From positions 1-43,803 of the forward strand of contig NZ_LDPV02000023.1 in NCBI RefSeq assembly GCF_001038425.2: a stretch of 43,803 nucleotides of DNA, in the 5' to 3' direction. The notes beneath the pieces were generated by a model. It was given only the letters and a program-made list of their open reading frames with translations, made no database searches and was not told where the DNA came from. The stretch is from Ornithinibacillus contaminans (GTDB lineage Bacteria; Bacillota; Bacilli; Bacillales; Amphibacillaceae). The position numbers and the translations under genes are program-made. Positions 15,685-24,597 of this stretch are shown one piece after another (the stretch's first letter is position 1; every line of letters starts with the position of its first letter).

Positions 15685-17136
15685 TTAGTATATTGGTTTT
15701 AATTCATTTGGGATTAATTTTTTTGTTGCATAGCTTATCACTACATATGCAATTAACGAAGCAACAACCGGCAAGACAACCGCATGCATGCCAAATGGTT
15801 GCGGGAATAAGTTAAAGTCAGATAATACATATAACCCAACCCCAACAATCATGGACGCTAACGCACCGTATTTGTTTCCATTTCGCCAATATAGCCCTAG
15901 AACAACTGGCCAGATAAACGCGGCTTCAAGTCCACCGAACGCAAACAAATTCAACCAGATAATTAGGTCCGGCGGATTCAGCGCGAGTACAAAGACAATC
16001 GCACCTAGAACGGCTGTAATCGTAATACTTAACTTCTTAATTTGGTTATGAGAAGCTTCTGGTCGCACGTAGTTGATGTACACATCCTTAATAATAGTTG
16101 AGCTCACTAAAATTAGTAATGAATCAACCGTGGACATAATTGCTGCCATCGGTGCAGCCAGAACGATTCCAGCTAGCCAATTAGGCATTACCTCAAGGGC
16201 TAATAGTGGCATCACCTTATCGCCAACTTCAATACCTGGTAAAATCGGTCTTGCAAACACACCAATTAAATGCATATTTAACATAATAAAGCCAACCACG
16301 ATTGTACCGATGATCAAGGCACGATGCATTGACCTAGCATTTTTATAACTCATGGCACGTACGGCAATTTGCGGCAGCGCAACAACCCCGACCCCAACCA
16401 GAATCCAAAATGAGGATACATAGGCAGGTGTTAATGTGCCCTCCGCTCCAAATGGCGTGATTAAGTTCGGATTCTCCGCACTTAAGTCAGCAATAATATT
16501 AGAGATACCGCCACCAGCAATAATCGTAGCGATAAGAAGGATTAGTGTCCCAAGTAACATAACACTACCTTGAATGGCATCTGTTAATGCTACCGCACGG
16601 AATCCACCAACCGTAACATAGACAAGTACGGAAAGCGCAAAGATAAACAATGCGGTTGTATATTCCATTCCTGTCAAGGATTCAATAAGTCGAGCGCCAC
16701 CAATCCACTGAGCAGCCATCGCTGAAAATAAAAAGACAATAATACTAATGGCAGAAAGCACAACTACTGGTGTGGATTTATAACGTTCCTTCAAAAAATC
16801 AACCATTGTAATTGCCTTATACTTCCGTGTCACAATGGCGAACTTTTTACCTAATATCATCAATACAAAATACCCAGTAGCTACTTGTGACATCGCAAGC
16901 AGTACCCAACCAAGCCCTTGGGTATAGGCCGTTCCAGGACCACCTAGAAAGCTACTGGCACTGCCATAGGTTGCCGTCATCGTCATAGCAAGTACGAATC
17001 CACCTAGGCTTCGTTCGCCTAAAAAGTATTCCTGTATAAATGATTTAGAGGTCTGAACATACCGACCTGCATACAACCCGACGATAAATATAATAATAAG
17101 GAAAATAATTAATGGAATTAGTGCTGTTATATTCAC
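15685..17136 (-). CDS. panF: sodium/pantothenate symporter PanF
   Basis: A 483-residue sodium:solute symporter (SSS family) with about 13 membrane helices. The early motif TYGSASSFLGGPG and the helix VGGFRAVALTDAIQG are family signatures; AAPMAAIMSTVDSLLILVSS holds the serine-rich sodium site. Assignment to PanF rests on overall likeness and on the upstream DUF997 (YhdT) gene, which overlaps by 4 bp, as in the yhdT-panF pair of E. coli. It would import pantothenate for coenzyme A synthesis. Another SSS substrate such as a carboxylate is possible. Confidence 0.82.
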   Translation of the reverse strand: MNITALIPLIIFLIIIFIVGLYAGRYVQTSKSFIQEYFLGERSLGGFVLAMTMTATYGSASSFLGGPGTAYTQGLGWVLLAMSQVATGYFVLMILGKKFAIVTRKYKAITMVDFLKERYKSTPVVVLSAISIIVFLFSAMAAQWIGGARLIESLTGMEYTTALFIFALSVLVYVTVGGFRAVALTDAIQGSVMLLGTLILLIATIIAGGGISNIIADLSAENPNLITPFGAEGTLTPAYVSSFWILVGVGVVALPQIAVRAMSYKNARSMHRALIIGTIVVGFIMLNMHLIGVFARPILPGIEVGDKVMPLLALEVMPNWLAGIVLAAPMAAIMSTVDSLLILVSSTIIKDVYINYVRPEASHNQIKKLSITITAVLGAIVFVLALNPPDLIIWLNLFAFGGLEAAFIWPVVLGLYWRNGNKYGALASMIVGVGLYVLSDFNLFPQPFGMHAVVLPVVASLIAYVVISYATKKLIPNELKPIY

Positions 17137-17414
17137 GATTGTTCCTCCCCTTCTTCGTCATCATCAAAGGGAACTTCAACGAAAAACACTTTTACAACAA
17201 AAGCAACCAATATCACCATGACAATAAACCCAAGTACACAGCTATAGAAAAACCAATCTGGTAAGCCAAAAATAGATTTATATTCTTCTGGATCCTTGCT
17301 TCCTAACCCATAGGCAAAAGCATACCACCAAATAAAATTAATAATCACTAATCCAACACCGATTAATGCTTCACGGTTAGCTATTTTATTTCGGAAATCT
17401 TTATTGTCTTGCAT
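17133..17414 (-). CDS. yhdT: YhdT-family (DUF997) small membrane protein
   Basis: A 93-residue protein with two membrane helices (about 18-40 and 55-80) joined by a loop with YGLGSKDPEEYKSIFGLPDWFF, partly the family's signature, and a strongly acidic C-terminus. The stop overlaps the panF start by 4 bp (ATGA arrangement), so the two are translated together; the small partner is probably an accessory subunit of the symporter. AAAGGAGGGGG is 7 bases before the ATG. Confidence 0.85.
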   Translation of the reverse strand: MQDNKDFRNKIANREALIGVGLVIINFIWWYAFAYGLGSKDPEEYKSIFGLPDWFFYSCVLGFIVMVILVAFVVKVFFVEVPFDDDEEGEEQS

Positions 17415-17446
17415 TGTAGACCCCCTCCTTTATATGTACAAACACA

Positions 17447-17474
17447 ATAATACTATATTGTAACGATATGACAA
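17447..17474 (-). promoter_or_regulatory. sigma-A promoter of yhdT-panF
   Basis: On the minus strand TTGTCA (17474-17469) and TATTAT (17452-17447) with a 16-bp spacer, about 30 bp before the start. Confidence 0.6.
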
Positions 17475-17658
17475 AAGAAATGATTACATACGCGAATTTA
17501 TAACTCTGAAGCTTATTATAACAGTAATATAATTATTGTGTAAAAATTTAAACAATTATCAAAGATCCTTTACGCTCCTGCAAAATAAAGGATAGTATAC
17601 CAAGGCTAATGTTATAATAAATGTAAAGATGTAAATTAGTAAGAATTGAGGAATGTTG

Positions 17659-18531
17659 ATGGGAACAACCAAGAGCAAGAATTCTAGTAAATTGAAATGG
17701 TTTTTACGAGCAATATTAATTATTATTGGGGGCTTTATTACCGCATATGGATTAGAAACCGTGTTGATTCCAAACAATGTATCAGATGGTGGAATAACTG
17801 GTCTAAGTATTACAGCCTCCCAATTAACCAATCTACCTCTAGGTATCCTAATTGCTATCTTAAATATACCTTTTATATTTTTAGGTTATAAACAAATTGG
17901 TAAAAGCTTTGCTATCTATTCTGTTATCGGTATCGTATCGTTATCAGCGGGTACAGTACTCATGCACCACATACCAGCGATTTTAGAAGGAGATACGTTA
18001 CTAATAACTGTCGTAGGTGGTATTATTATCGGGTTTGGAATGGGACTAGCCTTACGTAATGGTGGTGCTTTAGATGGTATTGATATGCTTGCAGTATTAC
18101 TAGCACGCAAGTTACCATTTGGGACTAGTGATTTAATCCTTTTCTTAAATATTTTCGTATTTATTATTGTTTCAACCGTATTCGGTCTAAAGGGAGCGAT
18201 TCTTTCAGGTATTGCTTATTATATTGCTTCGAAGGTGATATACATCGTGGAAACTGGTTTTAGTGGTTCTAAATCCTATACTATAATCACGAGTGAACCG
18301 GACGAAATGGTGGATACAATCCGTGATCGTTTAGGGAGAAGTGCAACCTATAAACTTGTTCAAGGTGCTTATTCAAATGAGAAATTTAAGGAGATTACTT
18401 GTGTTATTAACCGATTAGAGGAAACGAAAATGAAAGAAATTATATATGAGATTGATAAGAGTGCGTTTGTTATTGTATACGATGTGTCAGAGGTTAAAGG
18501 CGGTAATTTTAAAAAGCATGATATTCATTAG
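17659..18531 (+). CDS. YitT-family membrane protein (second copy)
   Basis: A 290-residue paralogue of the gene at 6071-6934 with the same order: membrane helices with SDGGITGLSITASQL and LRNGGALDGIDMLAVLLA, then a DUF2179 domain (SYTIITSEPDEMVDTIRDR onward). I chose the ATG at 17659 since TTGAGG ends 7 bases before it, while the in-frame ATG at 17653 would abut the ribosome site. A TATAAT at 17612-17617 may be its -10 element. The two paralogues differ clearly in sequence, so they are old duplicates rather than a recent copy. Confidence 0.87.
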   Translation: MGTTKSKNSSKLKWFLRAILIIIGGFITAYGLETVLIPNNVSDGGITGLSITASQLTNLPLGILIAILNIPFIFLGYKQIGKSFAIYSVIGIVSLSAGTVLMHHIPAILEGDTLLITVVGGIIIGFGMGLALRNGGALDGIDMLAVLLARKLPFGTSDLILFLNIFVFIIVSTVFGLKGAILSGIAYYIASKVIYIVETGFSGSKSYTIITSEPDEMVDTIRDRLGRSATYKLVQGAYSNEKFKEITCVINRLEETKMKEIIYEIDKSAFVIVYDVSEVKGGNFKKHDIH

Positions 18532-18555
18532 TATTACTGCTTTTTAAAATAATAA

Positions 18556-18620
18556 AGGTTTTGGTGGTATAATCCGCTCTGGGAATAGTGCATTGCTTAT
18601 TTTATTTTATTTTGTCCCCC
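18556..18620. repeat. degraded partial copy of the 11751-11868 element
   Basis: The stretch around ATCCGCTCTGGGAATAGTGC and the following CATTGCTTATTTTATTTTA resembles 11806-11840 of the palindromic element, but the GAGGCTGGG ends are absent. Confidence 0.5.
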
Positions 18621-18639
18621 CTCACTTTAAAAAAGAAAA

Positions 18640-18686
18640 AATAATGGGCAAAATCATCTTTGGATGACTTCGCCCACTATTTTTAT
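18640..18686 (-). terminator. terminator of the multidomain nuclease gene
   Basis: On the minus strand a long stem (AATAGTGGGCGAAGTCATC with AGATGATTTTGCCCATTAT) is followed by TTTTTTC. Confidence 0.85.
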
Positions 18687-18697
18687 TGTTAATATAG

Positions 18698-21600
18698 TTA
18701 ATCCTCTAAGTTTACCTTCAGTACTTTATCCTTCACCTCTACCATTTCAAATGTTTTGGATGTTGTTCCGTTGGTAACGACTAGGGTCACTTCTTTTGCT
18801 TTTAATAGGTCAACTTGTTGTTTGTTTAATAGTAGCTGTCTAGGCTTTTTCTCGTTGTAAATATTGATAACTACTTGTACACCATGTTCCAGTGCTTCTA
18901 GATCCTTCGTATGGACTGTTGCTGTACCATTGTTTTTCTTCGGTTTTATTTCGACAACTGGACGCTCTTCCTCTTCACCTGGAACTTCATCTGTCACCGC
19001 TATTCTTCCATCTGGTTCATACACAATAGGGGCTGCTTCTGTGCTATTAAGGCTTCTTACATAGTCAACCGTTGCCTCAATATCCTCTGGTCCCATAATA
19101 GGATTTTTCCCTAATTCTTTAATCGGACCATCTGATGTACCCATATAATTGTTTACAGTTAATGTATAAACAGCTTCCTCATCAATCGGAGTTCCATCTG
19201 GCAAGGTAACATCTACTACCTGTTGCAATTCCGGATTATACGTGTAATGGAAGCCAGCTATACTATAATCTGAGCCATAACTAGAAAGCTGTTCCTCCAA
19301 AATCGGATACAGATCTGCACCAGTTATTTCAACCGTCATGAGTGTATTACCAAATGGCTGGATGTTATAAAGATTCCCCCATGTAATTGGCCCTGCAAGC
19401 AAGCTATCACGGATTCCGCCACCATTCATCATGGCAAAATCACTATCCATTGCCCAGTTCATCCCATCGGCTATTAGATTACCAAGACCATGGTCACTAC
19501 CATTCGTATAGCTACCTGTTAGATCCTCCGCATTATAGCCAACCACTTCATTTACAATCGGACCAATGACATCCGCATAGTAAGCCAATGTTTCTGCAAC
19601 TTCTGCATCTGGCGTATAATCACTTTGTTTTACAAAAACGATCTCCGCTTCTTTGGCCACAATATCACCAGTAGTTCGATCGATTTGTAAATCAACATCG
19701 GCAAATGCTTTTCCATATTCATTCGCTTGTACGATTAACTTATTATCAACTACCGCATTATTAACCACATGATTATGTGCAGCAAAGATAATGTCAACCT
19801 CATCATTTACTGTATTCGCTAAATCAGCTGCGGCACCTGTTGCACTTGCGCCAGATTGATCAGCTGGCATATGAGCTAATACTACAATTGCTTTGACACC
19901 TTGTTCGGTTAACTCCGCTACAGCATGATCAACCGCTTCTGCTTCATCGGTAAATGCTATTCCTTCTAGAGAAGAAGGCATTACCATATTGACCGTTTCC
20001 GTAGTATTAACACCGATAAACCCAATCTTTTCCCCATCTACTTCTGACACATAATATGGATCAAGGAAGGTCTCACCAGTGTCCTCCAATACACAGTTTG
20101 CACAAAGCACAGGGAAGTTCATACCATCATAGCCAGCTGTTCCTTTGCCTTCAGGGTGCTCGCCACCATTTACCATTCGTAGTAGCTCCGCTAATCCTTC
20201 ATCAAACTCATGATTTCCAACTGTCCCGACATCAAAGCCGATTTCTTCCATAATTTCCACTGCTGGTTCATCTTGCAAGAGACCAGAAACCGGTGAACTG
20301 CCACCAATCATATCCCCTGCATGAACAATTAATGTATTTGGACTTTCAGCCTCGCGTTCTTTAATGGCTGCTGCTGTATAATCCATCCGTCCATACATAT
20401 CTTCTGTTCCATCACCATCTGGATCAAGTAGATATTCCTGGTCAATTTTCCCATGAAGGTCATTCATACTTAATAGTTGTACGTTTAATAGATTCGGATT
20501 TTCACTGCCACCGTCCTCAGCAGGAGAATACCCATAGGCTTCCGCTTCTTCAGGACTTGTGAAGAATACACGCTTATCTACTGGAACCGATGCCCACTCA
20601 TCAGGGACTACATACTGCATCGAATCCGAGTTACCAACATAGCGTAATAATCCTTTTTGATCATCGAATGCACGAAATACAAATGGTAGTTCTAACAATG
20701 GATTTTCTGGATTCCAAATTCCAAGCTCGGCATCCTTCGCTTCTCTTACTGCCGCTTGATAAACTGGATATGCCTCTTCATCAAATGGAGCAATAAAATA
20801 AGTAGATGCATAGCCCGCTTCTACCATTTCTAAGTTAATATTGACATTATCTTCTTTCCGGATAACTTCTGCCAAAATTCTTCCATAATCATCTGTTGGC
20901 TCATCACCTATTTTTAAGTATATTTCATCACCTGGCTGCAATAATTCATTCATATAGGATTTCGCTAATTCCCCGTAATAATTTTGATTTTCATTGATCT
21001 CCGCTCTCGCCGGATCATCATTATGGGCAGCATAGGTCTCTGCTGTATCCATATTTATGAACCGAACCCTCGTCTCTCCGAAAACAGGTGTCTCCACTCG
21101 AATCGTATCGCCATCGGTAATACTTGCAACCGTAGTTTCATAGAGTCCCGCTGCTGACGGTGGTTCTGGCTGTTCTGCTGCCACTTGTAAATCAGCTTGC
21201 TCCGTAGCCATTAACTGATAATCATTATATTGGCTAACAATTGCCGTAATATCGTACCACATTCCCGGCTCAACCATCGTGATATCCAAGGCATTTTCCA
21301 TTACACGTAAAGTCGTTCCATTAAAATCTGCATCCACCAGTGGGACATTATATCCCCCACCAGCAGGACTATCAGGCACCGTACTAATATAGCCGTTCAC
21401 CTGTACCAATTGTCCTTCATAAGACTCTGCAACAGCAGGATCCTGTAATTGTTCAAGCGTAAGGCTTTTCGGTTCTGGTAATGCTTGATTTTGTTCGATA
21501 ACTTCAATGGAGGTAGGAACAATTTCCTTTAGCCCATTATAGCTGTCCAGTTCTCCAACAACTTGAATACGATCACCCTTTACTACTGCTGGAAGCGCTC

Positions 21601-22399
21601 CTTGTTCATAGGCAAATAAGTTAATACCAGCGGATTCATCTTGAATATAAGTAGTAAACTGGGTTCCATTGCTAAGTGCTGAACTATCAGCAATTACTAC
21701 TCCTTCTACTTTAACAACTGTTCCGTCCGCTAATCCGCGCACATCACCTATTGGCGTTAGTTCTGTTCCTGGATCAGGTTCCCCCGGCTCACCTGGTTCA
21801 CCTGGTTCCACACCATCCATGACATGGTATCCTAAATAAGCAAACGTGTTTTGCCCATATTCAGTCCATTGATCTGGAATATAGCTGGAACTAGGTGCTG
21901 TCACCGAAGCATTTCTGACCAATGTTACATCCTTCGCAAAATCGCTATCTGTACCAATCTCTCCAAGCACATCTATTAAACTACCATTATGACTTAATGC
22001 AACAACATCATCACCATTAAAATTAACAACGGCTCCATTCGTTACATCTGCCACAGCTACTATTTCCGCAGCTGCACTAGGATGTGCTACTACCAATACA
22101 TCCCCATGCTCTAATGTTCCAGATAGTGCTAGTGATTGGCTTGCCGATTGGGAGCCATTACTATAGAGCTCAACTTCATAGTTTGCTAGATTTACAGGCT
22201 CCCCTGTTCCATTAAAAATCTCAATAGCCTTATTATACGAGCTACCTTCCATGTATTCGGAGAGAAATAAATCCTCCGCTAACAACTCTTCGTCATTCGG
22301 TTCTACTAAACTACTTGCAAAGACATTTGTGGTATTCATCAATACTAGTGCAAAAACAAGAACTACATGTAGCAACTTTTTGATGGATGCTTTTTTCAT
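18698..22399 (-). CDS. secreted multidomain nuclease / 5'-nucleotidase (YhcR-like)
   Basis: A 1233-residue exported protein. In order: signal peptide (1-29, ending VFASS); lamin-tail-like domain (about 38-190); PGEPGEPGEP linker (198-211); two OB-fold segments (212-300, 305-405); a thermonuclease domain (418-565) with ITDGDTIRV, RVRF, MDTAE and DDYGRILAEV, so the catalytic Asp/Arg/Glu/Arg set is present; a short Ada-like module (590-628) without its cysteines; a calcineurin-type 5'-nucleotidase (638-900) with MNDLHGK, HAGDMIGG, GNHEFDEG and AAHNHV; and its C-terminal domain (to about 1090). The order resembles the cell-wall nuclease YhcR of B. subtilis. Unlike YhcR there is no LPxTG-type sorting signal or C-terminal helix; the chain ends in a charged domain (VLKVNLED), so it is probably released or held non-covalently. 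Likely role: degrading external nucleic acids and dephosphorylating nucleotides. Confidence 0.88.
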   Translation of the reverse strand: MKKASIKKLLHVVLVFALVLMNTTNVFASSLVEPNDEELLAEDLFLSEYMEGSSYNKAIEIFNGTGEPVNLANYEVELYSNGSQSASQSLALSGTLEHGDVLVVAHPSAAAEIVAVADVTNGAVVNFNGDDVVALSHNGSLIDVLGEIGTDSDFAKDVTLVRNASVTAPSSSYIPDQWTEYGQNTFAYLGYHVMDGVEPGEPGEPGEPDPGTELTPIGDVRGLADGTVVKVEGVVIADSSALSNGTQFTTYIQDESAGINLFAYEQGALPAVVKGDRIQVVGELDSYNGLKEIVPTSIEVIEQNQALPEPKSLTLEQLQDPAVAESYEGQLVQVNGYISTVPDSPAGGGYNVPLVDADFNGTTLRVMENALDITMVEPGMWYDITAIVSQYNDYQLMATEQADLQVAAEQPEPPSAAGLYETTVASITDGDTIRVETPVFGETRVRFINMDTAETYAAHNDDPARAEINENQNYYGELAKSYMNELLQPGDEIYLKIGDEPTDDYGRILAEVIRKEDNVNINLEMVEAGYASTYFIAPFDEEAYPVYQAAVREAKDAELGIWNPENPLLELPFVFRAFDDQKGLLRYVGNSDSMQYVVPDEWASVPVDKRVFFTSPEEAEAYGYSPAEDGGSENPNLLNVQLLSMNDLHGKIDQEYLLDPDGDGTEDMYGRMDYTAAAIKEREAESPNTLIVHAGDMIGGSSPVSGLLQDEPAVEIMEEIGFDVGTVGNHEFDEGLAELLRMVNGGEHPEGKGTAGYDGMNFPVLCANCVLEDTGETFLDPYYVSEVDGEKIGFIGVNTTETVNMVMPSSLEGIAFTDEAEAVDHAVAELTEQGVKAIVVLAHMPADQSGASATGAAADLANTVNDEVDIIFAAHNHVVNNAVVDNKLIVQANEYGKAFADVDLQIDRTTGDIVAKEAEIVFVKQSDYTPDAEVAETLAYYADVIGPIVNEVVGYNAEDLTGSYTNGSDHGLGNLIADGMNWAMDSDFAMMNGGGIRDSLLAGPITWGNLYNIQPFGNTLMTVEITGADLYPILEEQLSSYGSDYSIAGFHYTYNPELQQVVDVTLPDGTPIDEEAVYTLTVNNYMGTSDGPIKELGKNPIMGPEDIEATVDYVRSLNSTEAAPIVYEPDGRIAVTDEVPGEEEERPVVEIKPKKNNGTATVHTKDLEALEHGVQVVINIYNEKKPRQLLLNKQQVDLLKAKEVTLVVTNGTTSKTFEMVEVKDKVLKVNLED

Positions 22400-22580
22400 T
22401 TGTACCCTCCGTTATATTACTAGATTTCAGATGCAATATAGCATCTAACAATCCATTAATACCACATCCACCGAACCGTTTCTATTAACTATTTGTAAAG
22501 ATATAGAATATTCCATACCATTTACCTATAAAATCGAAAAAACGATTCCTTCTTCCTACTCGAGTTTGCATCTAGCAGAT

Positions 22581-22739
22581 CTAATGAACTAGAAACAAAA
22601 AGCAAGCCCTCTTAAATTCTAACGAGCTATGGAAATCATCGAGACAACCGGGGCCATCCGAGGCGATACCGATTGCCATTGAGGTTCCACTATTACTATT
22701 GGTTTTTGAGTCTCCTACACTAAATAAACAGGACTGCAT
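22581..22739 (-). CDS. possible 52-residue peptide, unrecognised
   Basis: An open frame starting MQSCLFSVGD and ending ACFLFLVH, read from the ATG at 22739 just behind the GH3 gene. It has three cysteines, a Ser/Asn-rich stretch and no signal peptide; the upstream ribosome site is weak (ACAGGG). It could be a chance frame in the 350-bp gap between the GH3 and nuclease genes, which otherwise holds only an AT-rich likely promoter segment (22480-22560) for the nuclease gene. Confidence 0.25.
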   Translation of the reverse strand: MQSCLFSVGDSKTNSNSGTSMAIGIASDGPGCLDDFHSSLEFKRACFLFLVH

Positions 22740-22755
22740 AGCAACCCTGTTTATT
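22723..22755 (-). terminator. hairpin at the end of the GH3 gene
   Basis: AATAAACAGG (22723-22732) pairs with CCTGTTTATT (22746-22755), overlapping the GH3 stop; the T run is poor. Confidence 0.5.
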
Positions 22756-24442
22756 ATTCGCCTATATTTTTAATGGTTTCATTTAACTTCTGTAAATCTT
22801 GATACGAAGTCTCTTCATCAGTTAGCTGATATTTCTGCTTTAACTTTAGAATTCTACTCACGCTCTCATTGAGTCTATCTTCGGTTATCTCTCCAGTTTC
22901 AACCGCTTGCTTCAAAGCATCAAAACCACTAACAATATCAGCATATTCTTTACTGATTAGCACAATATCACTTCCAGCCTTAATCGACTGAACTGCAGCA
23001 TTCCCCACTTCATAATGGCTCTTAATCGCGTCCATATATATATCATCCGTTATCACAACACCATCAAAATTCAATTCATCCCGAAGTAAATCGGTAATGA
23101 TCGGCTTTGACATGGAAGAAGGGTACTCGGTATCTAGCTGTGGAAATAAGATATGTGCAACCATCACCACATCTACGCCTTCTTGAATGGCATTGGTAAA
23201 GGGAATTAACTCCAACTCCCGAAGTTCTTGTAAGCTTTTATCAATTCTTGGTAGCTCTAAATGGGAATCAACTGCCGTATCCCCATGCCCCGGAAAATGC
23301 TTAATCACAGGAATGATATTTTCCGCTTCCATTCCTTTCATCGTTTGAATCCCAAGTTCACTGACAAGAGCTGGGTTATCACCAAAGGACCGGTCGCCAA
23401 TCACGGGATTGTCTGGATTACTATTCACATCCATCACCGGTACATAATTAAGGTTCATACCAAATGCCTTTAATTCCTGCCCGAGAATTCCACCTATTTG
23501 ATAGGAAAGGTCCGGATCATTTCGTAAGCCGATTTCTTTATTAGTCGGGAGGTCCTGTACCCCAGGCAATCGCTGTACAAGTCCGCCTTCTTGGTCAACC
23601 GATAAAAACAATGGAACTTTATTCGAGGCGTTTGCCCTTTTTATCCCATTTACCAAATCAAGCGATTGTCCAACATCGATAAGATTTTTACTGAAGAAAA
23701 TAATACCACCAAGCTTATAATCCTCAATTAGGTTGATAGTCTCTGGTGTAGGTGTCGTACCATCTATTCCACCCATTATCATTTGCCCGATTTTCTCATT
23801 AAGACTCATCGAATCAACTAGACTCGGAATATCCATATCTAGCTTTGTAATATCGGTATAAACCGAGATATGATGGACCGTTGGATTTGGCACAGCATCT
23901 GTTGGTCGTGGTAGAATCCACTTCAGCTGGTAGTTCTCATTCATTTGGTAAACAAGGATAATTTGATCTACTTGTTCATCTTTATAATAGCGTTGCTCAT
24001 CCGGTTCTCCCTTTGCATCAATGATGTCCTGATAATGTATTTCCTTTAGAGCATCTGTAAATGAGCGTACGTCAAATACGTTATTTCCGGAATAGCCAAC
24101 CGTTAGCTGACTAGTTGAATAGTCAATATAAGTCCCCGCCTCTGTCGTGGTCTCGCTTGTAGGCTCTCCCCACTCCGTCATTACCTCATCAAGCTCTGAA
24201 TGTCCAGCAACAATCGATACATCTGGGACTTTTCCCTCTGCCGCCAGTTGGAATACCTCGTCAATAAGCGCTCCTGTGGAGTCAATTATTGGTTCATCTT
24301 TATCATCTGGATTATGTTCTATATCATGAGCTTCATTAGCATCATTCGTTTCTGAGTTGTCCTGCCTATCCCATATTAGAAAAACTCCTATAATTACGAG
24401 AAGGACTAACAAGATTCCAGAAATCATTAGTGACTTTTTCAA
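22754..24442 (-). CDS. membrane-anchored GH3 beta-N-acetylhexosaminidase with DUF4309-like domain
   Basis: A protein of 562 residues when started at the TTG at 24442. One N-terminal membrane anchor (about 5-24) is followed by an acidic linker, a region of about 100 residues resembling the YjgB/DUF4309 domain (LIDEVFQLAAEGKVPDVS, EVMTEWGEP), and a glycoside hydrolase family 3 domain. The latter has the NagZ-type His/Asp loop KHFPGHGDTAVDSH and the nucleophile Asp in VITDDIYM. It would remove N-acetylglucosamine from muropeptides outside the membrane, as B. subtilis NagZ (YbbD) does. GGAGAGAGG is 9 bases before the TTG; the in-frame ATG at 24511 has no ribosome site and would place 23 charged residues before the anchor. 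Confidence 0.85.
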   Translation of the reverse strand: MKKSLMISGILLVLLVIIGVFLIWDRQDNSETNDANEAHDIEHNPDDKDEPIIDSTGALIDEVFQLAAEGKVPDVSIVAGHSELDEVMTEWGEPTSETTTEAGTYIDYSTSQLTVGYSGNNVFDVRSFTDALKEIHYQDIIDAKGEPDEQRYYKDEQVDQIILVYQMNENYQLKWILPRPTDAVPNPTVHHISVYTDITKLDMDIPSLVDSMSLNEKIGQMIMGGIDGTTPTPETINLIEDYKLGGIIFFSKNLIDVGQSLDLVNGIKRANASNKVPLFLSVDQEGGLVQRLPGVQDLPTNKEIGLRNDPDLSYQIGGILGQELKAFGMNLNYVPVMDVNSNPDNPVIGDRSFGDNPALVSELGIQTMKGMEAENIIPVIKHFPGHGDTAVDSHLELPRIDKSLQELRELELIPFTNAIQEGVDVVMVAHILFPQLDTEYPSSMSKPIITDLLRDELNFDGVVITDDIYMDAIKSHYEVGNAAVQSIKAGSDIVLISKEYADIVSGFDALKQAVETGEITEDRLNESVSRILKLKQKYQLTDEETSYQDLQKLNETIKNIGE

Positions 24443-24597
24443 ATGTGTTCGCCTCTCTCCTCTAATATTCCCGTAGTTAGTTAGACGATATGATTGCGAA
24501 GTATGTTTCATTGATTTTGATGGTTGAATAGATTAAGTAAAAATTACCATTCTTATTAAATAATAAGTAAGTGGGTCTATATATTTATTATATAAAG

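Noticed and set aside
18698-19000. LPxTG sorting signal at the end of the YhcR-like protein
   Set aside because: No LPxTG, no hydrophobic helix and no basic tail are present in the last 150 residues.
22581-22739. Subtilase remnant, from a GTSMA-like stretch
   Set aside because: Only a five-residue chance match; no other subtilase motif is found in any frame around it.
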